Shown one piece after another: positions 51,301-59,182 of a stretch of 64,000 nt of DNA (position 1 is the stretch's first letter; each line of letters opens with the position of its first letter). Origin of the DNA: Microbacterium sorbitolivorans. Its GTDB lineage: Bacteria; Actinomycetota; Actinomycetes; Actinomycetales; Microbacteriaceae. Under the pieces are notes generated by a model. That model was not told the DNA's origin. It did no database searches and worked only from the letters and a program-made list of their open reading frames with translations. Made by a program: the position numbers and the translations under genes. The stretch covers positions 62,001-126,000 of the forward strand of contig NZ_KZ848474.1 of assembly GCF_003327285.1 (NCBI RefSeq), read 5' to 3'.

Positions 51301-52115
51301 CCACGCGCGCCGGCGTGATCCTGGCCGGCGGCCGCGCCAGCCGGGTCGGCGGCGCCGACAAGGCCCTCTTCGAGGTCGGCGGATCCACGCTGCTGGCGCG
51401 GGCCGTCGCGGCGCTCCGCTCCTGCGACGAGATCATCATCGTCGGGCCGGAAGCCGACCGACCGGCCTTCGACGGGGCGCGCTGGGTGCGCGAGGATCCG
51501 CCGTTCGCGGGCCCCGTCGCCGGGATCGCCCGCGCGGTCGCGGCGGTCGAAGGCGCGTCCGAGGTAATCGTGCTGCCCGCCGACCTGCCGGGCGCGGCCG
51601 AGGCGGTCGGGCTGCTGCTCGCCGCCGGGCTCGGCGACGACGACGGCGTCGTGCTCACGGATCCGGGCGGCTACCCGCAGTGGCTCACCGCCCGCTACCG
51701 CGTGCCCGCGCTCGCCGCCGCGATCGACGCGCTCGAGGCGTCGGCCTCCGTCCGCGCCGTCGTGTCGCGGCTGCGCGTGCGGATGGTCGAGGCCCCCGCG
51801 AGCGCGACCCGCGACATTGACACCTGGGGCGACCTGGCTCGGGAGACAAGGAACACCATGAGCGAACACGCCCCGCTTCCCCCGGAGGCGCTCGACGATT
51901 GGGTAGCGGCCGCGTGCGCCGAGGTCGGGCCCGACCCCGCCGACGTCGACATCGCGCAGATCCTCGACCTCGCGCGCGACGTCGCGCACGGCGTCGCGCG
52001 GCCCGCGGCTCCCGTGACGGCCTACATCGCGGGGCTCGCCGCCGGTAGGTCCGGCGACGCCGACGACGCCGCCGAGATCCTCGCGAGGCTGAGCGCGCTC
52101 GCGAGCCGCGCATGA
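51297..52115 (+). CDS. mobA: MobA-like nucleotidyltransferase fused to DUF6457
   Basis: 272 residues. The first 185 form a MobA domain, which attaches GMP to the cofactor: GVILAGGRASRVGGADKALFEVGG, VREDPPFAGPVAGIARAV and VLPADLPGAAEAVG. From about residue 188 (SEHAPLPPEALDDWVAAACAEV) the sequence matches DUF6457, normally a separate small protein in actinobacterial molybdenum operons. An internal ATG at 51858 with GGAAC upstream could still allow separate synthesis. Overlaps moaC and moaD by four bases each. Confidence 0.9.
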   Translation: MTTRAGVILAGGRASRVGGADKALFEVGGSTLLARAVAALRSCDEIIIVGPEADRPAFDGARWVREDPPFAGPVAGIARAVAAVEGASEVIVLPADLPGAAEAVGLLLAAGLGDDDGVVLTDPGGYPQWLTARYRVPALAAAIDALEASASVRAVVSRLRVRMVEAPASATRDIDTWGDLARETRNTMSEHAPLPPEALDDWVAAACAEVGPDPADVDIAQILDLARDVAHGVARPAAPVTAYIAGLAAGRSGDADDAAEILARLSALASRA

Positions 52116-52345
52116 CGACCGTGCGATTCTTCGCCGCGGCGGAGGAGGCGGCCGGATCCGCGAGCGAGGAGCGCTCGGAGGCGACGCTCGACGCGCTGCG
52201 CGCGGGGCTCGTCGCCGACCACCCGGCGCTCGGCGGGGTCCTCCCCCTCTGCGCCGTGCTGGTCGACGGCCGCCGCCACGATGGCAACACGGCGCTCGCG
52301 GCGGGCTCGACGGTCGACGTGCTGCCGCCGTTCGCGGGCGGGTGA
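52112..52345 (+). CDS. moaD: Molybdopterin synthase sulfur carrier subunit
   Basis: 77 residues, ubiquitin-like. It ends in Gly-Gly (PPFAGG), the site that is adenylated by MoeB and carries the thiocarboxylate sulfur to MoaE. VRFFAAAEEAAG and VDVLPPFAGG are family marks. ATG 52112 overlaps mobA by four bases. The 3' end faces moaE, coded on the other strand, with only 3 bp between. Confidence 0.93.
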   Translation: MTTVRFFAAAEEAAGSASEERSEATLDALRAGLVADHPALGGVLPLCAVLVDGRRHDGNTALAAGSTVDVLPPFAGG

Positions 52346-52348
52346 GCG

Positions 52349-52777
52349 TTAGCCGCCCATCCCCTTCCACTGCGCGGACCCGTCGGCCGTGACCTGCCGC
52401 TTCCAGACCGGCAGATCGCGCTTGATCTCCTCGATCATCGCCCGGCACGCGTCGAAAGCCTCGGCTCGGTGCGCCGACGCGACGGCGATCACGACGGCGA
52501 CGTCGCCGACCGCGAGGCGGCCGATGCGGTGACTCACCGCGATGATCGTGCCCGTGCGCCCCGAGACCCGCGCGGCGACCTCGGCGAGGATCCGCTCGGC
52601 GTCGGGGTGCGCGCTGTACTCCAGCGCGACGACGGCGGTCTCGGCGTCGGGATCGTGATCGCGCACCCGGCCGACGAAGCTCGTCTCGGCGCCCATCCGC
52701 GGGTCGTCGACGGCGCCGAGGTGCGCGTCGAGCGAAAGCGGATCCGCGCTGATGCGGGCGATGCGCACGTCAGGCAT
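52349..52777 (-). CDS. moaE: Molybdopterin synthase catalytic subunit
   Basis: 142 residues. Converts cPMP to molybdopterin with MoaD sulfur. Motifs: GAETSFVGRVRDHD, VALEYSAHPDAERIL, SHRIGRLAVGDVAVVIAVASAHRAEAFDAC and the catalytic lysine region LPVWKRQVTADG. ATG 52777 overlaps the end of mogA by 8 bp; a longer upstream frame is the shadow of mogA. Convergent with moaD. Confidence 0.95.
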   Translation of the reverse strand: MPDVRIARISADPLSLDAHLGAVDDPRMGAETSFVGRVRDHDPDAETAVVALEYSAHPDAERILAEVAARVSGRTGTIIAVSHRIGRLAVGDVAVVIAVASAHRAEAFDACRAMIEEIKRDLPVWKRQVTADGSAQWKGMGG

Positions 52778-53258
52778 GGTCGGTGCCCGGGTGGTCGGCA
52801 CCGTCGAGCTGCTCGAGCACGTGGCCCGCGACCGACAGCACCACGGCGATGCCGTCGCGGACGGCGGCGGGCGAGCCGGGCAGGTTGACGACGAGCGCGC
52901 GGCCGGCGATTCCCGCGAGGCCTCGCGAGAGCAGGCCGCCGGGCGCAACGGCCGCGCCGACGCGGCGCAGCTCCTCCGGGATCCCGGGGATCTCGCGCTC
53001 GAGCACCTCGGCGGTCCCCTCCGGGGTGCGATCGCGTGGGGCGATGCCGGTGCCGCCGCTCGTCACGACGAGCCGCGCCCCCGCGGCGAGCGCGCGGACG
53101 AGCTCGTTGCGCACCGGCTCGGCGCCGTCGGGGATGATCGTCGGCGCATCGCAGTCGAATCCGGCCGCCCGGAGGGCCTCGACGGCGACGGGCCCGGCGA
53201 GGTCGTCGCGGGTGCCCGCGGCCGAGCGATCGCTCACGGTGATGACGGCGGCTCGCAT
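52770..53258 (-). CDS. mogA: Molybdopterin adenylyltransferase
   Basis: 162 residues, MogA/MoaB family. It activates molybdopterin by adenylation before MoeA. ITVSDRSAAGTRDD at the N-terminus, VVTSGGTGIAPRDRTPEGT (the GGTG MPT-binding motif) and LVVNLPGSPAAVRDGI near the C-terminus. ATG 53258 is 6 nt after TAAACT (complement of 53265-53270), so leaderless. Operon with moaE, divergent from narK. Confidence 0.95.
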   Translation of the reverse strand: MRAAVITVSDRSAAGTRDDLAGPVAVEALRAAGFDCDAPTIIPDGAEPVRNELVRALAAGARLVVTSGGTGIAPRDRTPEGTAEVLEREIPGIPEELRRVGAAVAPGGLLSRGLAGIAGRALVVNLPGSPAAVRDGIAVVLSVAGHVLEQLDGADHPGTDHA

Positions 53259-53282
53259 GATGCGAGTTTAGGTCGGCACCGT

Positions 53283-53298
53283 GTTTCGCAGGTGTTTC
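53283..53298. promoter_or_regulatory. GlnR-like site upstream of narK
   Basis: GTTTC-N6-GTTTC (complement GAAAC-N6-GAAAC). The 11-bp step of half-sites fits actinobacterial GlnR boxes (GTNAC-N6-GAAAC), with one half-site imperfect. It is 130 bp before the narK start and 25 bp from mogA. Confidence 0.45.
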
Positions 53299-53427
53299 GC
53301 CCGCCTCATCCTTGCTCAGGCGCCCGGTGATCGAGATGTGATCCGGCCGTAAAACCGGCGCCTCACGACCGGAACGCCCGGCCCATAGCGTGACCGGTAC
53401 GCGACCCGACCCCCATTGGAGGCCCCC

Positions 53428-54822
53428 ATGGCAACACCGGCGAACGCCATCACGAAAACGCCCGCCGCTCCCGCCCCGCTCACGGCACGAAGCGGCCGCT
53501 GGCTCGACGGGTGGAACGCGGAAGACAGCGTGCAGTGGGAGACCCAGGGGCGCGCGATCGCGCGCCGCAACCTCGGCTGGTCGATCTTCGCCGAGTTCCT
53601 CGGCTTCGTCATCTGGCAGCTCTGGAGCGTCGTCGTCGTGATGCTGCCGGGCGCCGGCTTCGACCTCACGAGCGGCCAGCAGTTCTGGCTGATCTCGGTG
53701 CCGACGCTCGTCGGCGCGACCCTGCGCATCCCCTACACCTTCGTCGTGGCGAAGTTCGGTGGCCGCAACTGGACGATCGTCTCGGCCGGCCTCCTCCTCA
53801 TCCCCGCGATCCTGCTCGGCATCGTCGTGCAGCACCCCGAGACCCCGTTCGCGATCCTCCTGCTCGTCGCCGCGCTCGGCGGCGTCGGCGGCGGTAACTT
53901 CGCGAGCTCGATGGCGAACATCACCTACTTCTTCCCGCAGAAGGAGAAGGGCTGGGCGCTCGGCCTCAACGCCGCCGGCGGCAACCTCGGCGCGGCCGTG
54001 GCGCAGTTCACGGTGCCGATCGTCGTCACCCTCGGCGCCGCCGCCGGTCTCGGCCTCGGCCTCGCTGGCTGGATGTGGGTGCCGTTCATCCTCCTCGCCA
54101 TGTTCGGCGCGGCGAAGTGGATGGACAACCTCTCGGCCGCGAAGACCGACTTCGCCGGCGTCGCGGCGGCGCTCCGCGAGAAGCACCTCTGGATCATGTC
54201 GTTCATCTATATCGGCACCTTCGGATCCTTCATCGGCTTCGCTGGCGTCTTCCCCAAGCTCATCGCGGATCAGTTCCCCGAGTTCTCGACGTTCACGGTC
54301 GCCGGGGCGAGCCTCTCGCTCGCCTTCCTGGGCGCCCTCACCGGATCCCTCGCCCGTCCGTACGGCGGCCGGCTCGCCGACCGCATCGGCGGCGCGCGCA
54401 TGACGATCGTGGCCTTCGCCGTCATGATCGCGGCGACGATCGCGGTCATCCTCACCCTGCCGCTCGGAAACTTCTGGCTGTTCCTCGGCCTGTTCCTCGT
54501 GCTCTTCCTCGCCTCCGGCATCGGCAACGGATCCGCCTACCGCATGATCCCGTCGATCTTCGCCGCGCGCGGGGCCGCTCTCGCGGGCGCCGAGCACGCC
54601 GTCTCCGCGCAGCGCCAGAGCGCCGCGGCCGTCGGCATCATCTCCGCCGTCGGCGGCTACGGCGGATTCCTCATCCCGCAGGTGCTCAACGCCTCGCAGG
54701 CCTCGACCGGCGCCTACGACGCCGCGTTCTGGGGCTTCGTCGCGATGTACGCGGTCATGGCGGTCGTCACCGGCGTCGTCTACCTGATCCCCCGCGACTC
54801 GCTCGATCGGCGGATCGTCTAA
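53428..54822 (+). CDS. narK: Nitrate/nitrite MFS transporter
   Basis: 464 residues, 12 membrane helices. Both nitrate signatures are present: GGVGGGNFASSMANITYFFP (near residue 150) and GIGNGSAYRMIPSIF (near 365), plus GRLADRIGGARMT in the loop. Nitrate uptake, probably assimilatory given the neighbour. I start at ATG 53428, which has GGAGG 5 nt upstream; an in-frame TTG four codons earlier lies in that ribosome site. It is convergent with the nitrate reductase across a strong hairpin. Confidence 0.95.
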   Translation: MATPANAITKTPAAPAPLTARSGRWLDGWNAEDSVQWETQGRAIARRNLGWSIFAEFLGFVIWQLWSVVVVMLPGAGFDLTSGQQFWLISVPTLVGATLRIPYTFVVAKFGGRNWTIVSAGLLLIPAILLGIVVQHPETPFAILLLVAALGGVGGGNFASSMANITYFFPQKEKGWALGLNAAGGNLGAAVAQFTVPIVVTLGAAAGLGLGLAGWMWVPFILLAMFGAAKWMDNLSAAKTDFAGVAAALREKHLWIMSFIYIGTFGSFIGFAGVFPKLIADQFPEFSTFTVAGASLSLAFLGALTGSLARPYGGRLADRIGGARMTIVAFAVMIAATIAVILTLPLGNFWLFLGLFLVLFLASGIGNGSAYRMIPSIFAARGAALAGAEHAVSAQRQSAAAVGIISAVGGYGGFLIPQVLNASQASTGAYDAAFWGFVAMYAVMAVVTGVVYLIPRDSLDRRIV

Positions 54823-54862
54823 GTTTGCCGGGGCCGCTACGTCTTTTGGCTGACGGCGGTTT

Positions 54863-54936
54863 CGGGCGTCCGTCGGACGCCCGCTGACGGCGGTCGGTGT
54901 CTGGCGTCCTATGGACGCCAGACACCGACCGCCGTT
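54863..54936. repeat. Palindrome family H (two nested hairpins)
   Basis: Hairpin 1 is CGGGCGTCC-GTC-GGACGCCCG (54863-54883). Hairpin 2 has perfect 23-bp arms (54887-54909 and 54913-54935) starting ACGGCGGTCGGTGTC, loop of 3 nt. It sits exactly between the ends of narK and the nitrate reductase, as a bidirectional terminator. Confidence 0.88.
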
Positions 54937-54940
54937 AAGA

Positions 54941-57900
54941 CTAGTAAATGTCGCGGACGTAGCGCTTGTCGGCCGAGAGCTGGCGGACGAACATCGTCGC
55001 GTCGTCCTCGTTCAGCCGCCCGTGCGTCTGCGCGATCTGGCGGATCGTCGCGTCGACGTCCTTCGCCATGCGCTGCGCGTCGCCGCAGACGAACAGGCTC
55101 GCGCCGTCCTGCAACCACCGCCAGAGCTCGGCGCCGTGCTCGCGCATGCGGTCCTGCACGTAGATCTTCTGGCGCTGATCGCGCGAGAACGCGGTGTCGA
55201 GCCTCGTGAGGAAGCCGTCCTCGTGCAGCGAGCTGAGCTCGTCGCGATAGTAGTAGTCGGTCTCGACGTGCTGCTCGCCGAAGAACAGCCAGTTGCGGCC
55301 GGTGTGGCCGGCGGCGCGGCGGTCGTGCAGGAAGCCGCGGAAGGGGGCGACGCCCGTGCCGGGGCCGATCATGATCATGTCGGCGGTCTTGTCGGCGGGC
55401 GGCGCGAAGTGCGGCGAGCGCTGCAGGTAGATCGGAACCTCGGTCGCGCGGTCGGCGAGGAACGTCGAGCAGACGCCGCCGCGCGCGCGGTCGTCCTCGG
55501 TGCGGAATCGCACGACCGACACCGTCAGCTCGATCCGCCCGTGCTCTTCCTTGGGGCTCGACGAGATCGAGTACTGCCGCGGCTGAAGCCGGCCAAGCAC
55601 GTCGAGCCACTCGTCGGGCGTCGCCGTGACGGGGTGATCTCGCAGCACGTCGACCGCCTGTTTTCCCCACAGGTACCGGTCGAGGTCTTGCGACGCGTCG
55701 TGCCGGCGCAGGGCCGCGAGCTCCGCGGATCCGCTGCGCTCGGCGACGAAATCGAGCAGCGCGGGGGTCGCGCGGGTGATGTCGAGGCGCGTGCGCAGCA
55801 CGTGCTCGAGCAGCTGATCCTCGCCGTCGACTCGCACGACCTCGGCGGGCTCGAGCCGCGCGGCCGCGAGCCACTCGGCAACGATGGCGGGGTCGTTGTC
55901 GCACACGACGCCCAGGGCGTCGCCGGCCGTGTACTCGGCGTCGAGGCCCGACACATCGAAACCGAAGCGGCGCACCTCCTTCGCCGCACCGGGCGCGCTC
56001 AGCACCTCGTTGAGGGCGAGCGGCGCGAGGAGCGGGTTCTTGCGGGTGAACGGGAGCGCCTGTGTTGCCGGGGGTTCGATGCGCGGCTCGGTCGTGCCGC
56101 GCGGATCCGCGGGCGCGGCGTCTGCGGATCCGTCGCCGTCGATCAGGTCGAGTGCCGAGGCGAGCCACGCCTGGGCGGCGCTGTCGTCGTCGGGCTCGCA
56201 GTCGACCCTGTCGAGGAAGGCCGTCGCGCCGAGGGCGCGCAGGCGCTCGTCGAGGCGACGCCCGTGCCCGCAGAAGTCGTCGTAGTTCGAGTCGCCCATC
56301 GCGAGCACCGAGAAGCGCACGCCGTCGAGGCGCGGTGCGTCGTCGGCGCTGAGGTCGTCCCAGAACGCGGATCCGTTGTCGGGCGGCCCGCCCGCCCCGA
56401 AGGTCGACGAGACGACGAGCAGGCGCTCGATCGCCGCGAGATCGGCGACCCGGAACGACTCCATGTCGACGAGCCTCGCGCGCAGCCCTCGGCCGGCCGC
56501 GGCGCCCGAGAGCGAGCCCGCGAATTCCTCCGCGTTGCCCGTCTGCGATGCCCAGAGGATCGTGACCTCCTGCGCCGCCGGGGCGGCGGATCCGCCCGCG
56601 AGGTCTACCCGCGAATAGGTGCCGGCGAGCATGCCGTCGAACCAGAGGCGCACGTCGTCGCCCACCGGCGCCGTCGGCGGTAGCACCGGCACCGAGCCCT
56701 GATCCGGCGGTGACGCGGCGAGCGCGGAGAGGAAGGCCGAGAGGTACATCTGCTCGGGAAGCGAGGGGGTCGGGGCCGCGACGGTGAACGCCGCGAGGCC
56801 CGTGGCTTCCTGCGCCTCGGGCGCGGGCGCGGGGCCGATGCGCGTGAGCGATACCGCCGCGATCTTGAACTCGGGCTGCTGCGAGAACTCGTCGATCGCG
56901 TCGCTCGTCAGGGCGTTGATCGTGACGTCCTCGCCGTGCTCATCGTTCCAGTGGAACGGCGCGAAGAGCCCGCCGGGGCGCACGCGGTCGGTCACGACCG
57001 CCGCGAGCACCGCGCGCCCGCGCCGCGAGACGAGCTCGACGCGATCGGTGTCGGCGATGCCGAGCCGCTCGGCGTCGTCCGGGTGGATCTCGACGAACGG
57101 ATCCGGGGTGAGCTTATTGAGCTTCGCGACCTTGCCCGTCTTCGTCATGGTGTGCCACTGGTGCTGCAGGCGGCCAGTGTTCAGCACGAAGGGGAAGTCG
57201 TCGTCCGGCATCTCAGCCGGATCCATGTGCGGGCGGGGCAGGAACTGCGCGCGCCGCGACGGCGTCGCGAACGCGAGCCGAGGAACGGATCCGTCGGGCT
57301 CGGTGTGTAGCCGCTGGCTGACGCCATCGTTGAGGTAGCGGATGGGGTGCCGGTCGTCGTCGTTCTCCGGCGGCGCGGGCCACTGCACGGGCCCCTGCCG
57401 GAGGCGGTCGTAGTCGACGCCGCGCACGTCCCAGCCGGTCTGCGGGTTCCAGAACCGGCGAATCTCGTCGAAGACCTCCTCCGCCGACGCGAAGTCGAAG
57501 CCCGCGTATCCCATCGCGCGGGCGACCTCGCAGATGATCTGCCAATCGGGGGCGGCGTCGCCCGGGGCGTCGGCCGCGTGCCCCACGAGCGTGAGTGTGC
57601 GATCGGAGTTGACCGTCACCCCCTCCGCCTCGACCCAGAGCGCGGCCGGCAGCAGGATGTCAGCGTACGCCGCCGTCGCGGTCGTCGCGTAGATGTCCTG
57701 CACGATCACGAGCTCGGCCCGCTCGAGCGCCTCGATCACGGTGGCGCGGTTCGCGACCGTCGCGACGGGGTTCGTGCAGATGACCCAAGCAGCCTTGATG
57801 TCGCCCGCGGCCATCGATCGGTACATGTCGATCGTGCCCGTGCCGCTCTCCCCGCGGATCGTCCCGGGATCCAGGCCCCAGACCTCCTCCGTGAAGGCGC

Positions 57901-59002
57901 GGTCGGCGGGGTTGAAAACGGCGCGCTGCCCCGGCAGGCCCGGGCCCATGTAGCCCATCTCGCGGCCGCCCATCGCGTTGGGCTGACCCGTCAGCGAGAA
58001 GGGGCCGCTGCCGGGCCGGCAGATCGCGCCGGTGGCGAGGTGCAGGTTGCAGATCGCGTTGGTATTCCAGGTGCCGTGGGTCGACTGGTTGAGGCCCATC
58101 GTCCAGAGCGTCATCCACTCGCCGGCCTCACCGATCCACCGCGCCGCCGTGCGAATGTCGGCCTCGGGGATCCCCGTGATGGCGGCCACCGCCGCCGGCG
58201 GGTAGTCGGCGAGCAGGGGCTCCATCGCCTCCCACCCCTCCGTGTGGGAGTCGATGAAGTTGCGATCGATCGCGCCTTCGGCGACGAGCAGGTGCAGCAG
58301 GCCGTTCAGGAGGGCGAGGTCGGTGCCCGGCGTGATTTGCAGGAAGAGGTCGGCGGCGTCGGCGCTGGCGGTGCGGCGCGGATCCACGACGATGAGTTTC
58401 GCGCCCTGCTTGCGCCGATCGGCCATGCGCAGGAACAGGATCGGATGGCAGTCGGCCATGTTCGATCCGATGACGAAGAAGAGGTCGGCGGCGTCGAAGT
58501 CCTCGTATGAGCCGGGAGGGCCGTCGGATCCGAGCGACTGCTTGTATCCCGTACCGGCCGACGCCATGCACAGGCGCGAGTTCGACTCGATGTTGATGCC
58601 GCCGATGTAGCCCTTGACGAGCTTGTTCGAGAGGTACTGCGCCTCCATCGACATCTGGCCGGAGACGTAGAGCGCGACCGAGTCGGGGCCGTGCTCGTCG
58701 ACGATGGCGCGCAACCGCTCGCCGGCCTCTTTCGTTGCCTCGGCGCGCGGCGCGGGCTCGCGCTCCGCGTCGCGGGTGGGGCGCACGAGCGCCTCGGTCA
58801 TGCGGCCGGGCGCCGTCATCATCTCGGCGTGGCTCGCGCCCTTGGTGCACAACCGGCCGTGATTGGTGGGATGTGCCTTGTCGCCGGCGACCCGAGTCAC
58901 CACGGCGAGGCCCGACGCGCTCGTTTCGGAGGTCACGGTGATGCCGCACCCGACTCCGCAGTACGAACACACGGTGCGCAGAGGCGTGTGTGCGGGGCTC
59001 AT
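54941..59002 (-). CDS. nasC: Single-polypeptide assimilatory nitrate reductase with flavoprotein domains
   Basis: 1353 residues. Residues 1 to about 720 are a molybdopterin oxidoreductase with an N-terminal 4Fe-4S site (Cys12, Cys15, Cys19, Cys52) and Mo-ligand Cys145 in SNSRLCMASA. About 810-950 is a flavodoxin (FMN) domain starting ILWASQTGNAEEF. About 985-1353 is a CysJ-type FAD/NADPH reductase with RQYSISSSP, GGVCSTFLADR and MIGPGTGVAPFRGFL. It would reduce nitrate with NADPH without a separate electron donor. ATG 59002 is chosen over GTG 59020 because CATTAT lies 6 nt upstream. A GlnR-like box precedes it. No nitrite reductase is in the window. The symbol is by analogy. Confidence 0.9.
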   Translation of the reverse strand: MSPAHTPLRTVCSYCGVGCGITVTSETSASGLAVVTRVAGDKAHPTNHGRLCTKGASHAEMMTAPGRMTEALVRPTRDAEREPAPRAEATKEAGERLRAIVDEHGPDSVALYVSGQMSMEAQYLSNKLVKGYIGGINIESNSRLCMASAGTGYKQSLGSDGPPGSYEDFDAADLFFVIGSNMADCHPILFLRMADRRKQGAKLIVVDPRRTASADAADLFLQITPGTDLALLNGLLHLLVAEGAIDRNFIDSHTEGWEAMEPLLADYPPAAVAAITGIPEADIRTAARWIGEAGEWMTLWTMGLNQSTHGTWNTNAICNLHLATGAICRPGSGPFSLTGQPNAMGGREMGYMGPGLPGQRAVFNPADRAFTEEVWGLDPGTIRGESGTGTIDMYRSMAAGDIKAAWVICTNPVATVANRATVIEALERAELVIVQDIYATTATAAYADILLPAALWVEAEGVTVNSDRTLTLVGHAADAPGDAAPDWQIICEVARAMGYAGFDFASAEEVFDEIRRFWNPQTGWDVRGVDYDRLRQGPVQWPAPPENDDDRHPIRYLNDGVSQRLHTEPDGSVPRLAFATPSRRAQFLPRPHMDPAEMPDDDFPFVLNTGRLQHQWHTMTKTGKVAKLNKLTPDPFVEIHPDDAERLGIADTDRVELVSRRGRAVLAAVVTDRVRPGGLFAPFHWNDEHGEDVTINALTSDAIDEFSQQPEFKIAAVSLTRIGPAPAPEAQEATGLAAFTVAAPTPSLPEQMYLSAFLSALAASPPDQGSVPVLPPTAPVGDDVRLWFDGMLAGTYSRVDLAGGSAAPAAQEVTILWASQTGNAEEFAGSLSGAAAGRGLRARLVDMESFRVADLAAIERLLVVSSTFGAGGPPDNGSAFWDDLSADDAPRLDGVRFSVLAMGDSNYDDFCGHGRRLDERLRALGATAFLDRVDCEPDDDSAAQAWLASALDLIDGDGSADAAPADPRGTTEPRIEPPATQALPFTRKNPLLAPLALNEVLSAPGAAKEVRRFGFDVSGLDAEYTAGDALGVVCDNDPAIVAEWLAAARLEPAEVVRVDGEDQLLEHVLRTRLDITRATPALLDFVAERSGSAELAALRRHDASQDLDRYLWGKQAVDVLRDHPVTATPDEWLDVLGRLQPRQYSISSSPKEEHGRIELTVSVVRFRTEDDRARGGVCSTFLADRATEVPIYLQRSPHFAPPADKTADMIMIGPGTGVAPFRGFLHDRRAAGHTGRNWLFFGEQHVETDYYYRDELSSLHEDGFLTRLDTAFSRDQRQKIYVQDRMREHGAELWRWLQDGASLFVCGDAQRMAKDVDATIRQIAQTHGRLNEDDATMFVRQLSADKRYVRDIY

Positions 59003-59046
59003 TCTCCGATAATGGGCCACTCATGTTGCGGATCCCGCCCCTCCCT

Positions 59047-59062
59047 GTTTCGGAGGCGTCAC
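59047..59062 (-). promoter_or_regulatory. GlnR box upstream of the nitrate reductase
   Basis: On the minus strand GTGAC-N6-GAAAC, an exact match to the actinobacterial GlnR half-site pair GTNAC-N6-GAAAC, about 35 bp upstream of the -10 element. It indicates control by nitrogen supply. Confidence 0.65.
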
Positions 59063-59127
59063 ATCCACCGCACCGACGCGCCGCGGCGACGTGAGGCCGC
59101 CCCGCCCCGCCCCCACCGCAAGTCGTC

Positions 59128-59176
59128 AATTCTCCGCGAGGTCGTATGCGAAACGGATACGACCTCGCGGAGAATT
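59128..59176. repeat. Palindrome family E, 20-bp perfect arms
   Basis: Arms 59128-59147 and 59157-59176 begin AATTCTCCGCGAGG and pair perfectly around a 9-nt loop. It lies 7 nt beyond the BCCT stop. The stem differs from the copy at 44568 at several positions, with both arms changed together. Confidence 0.9.
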
Positions 59177-59182
59177 GCAGAG

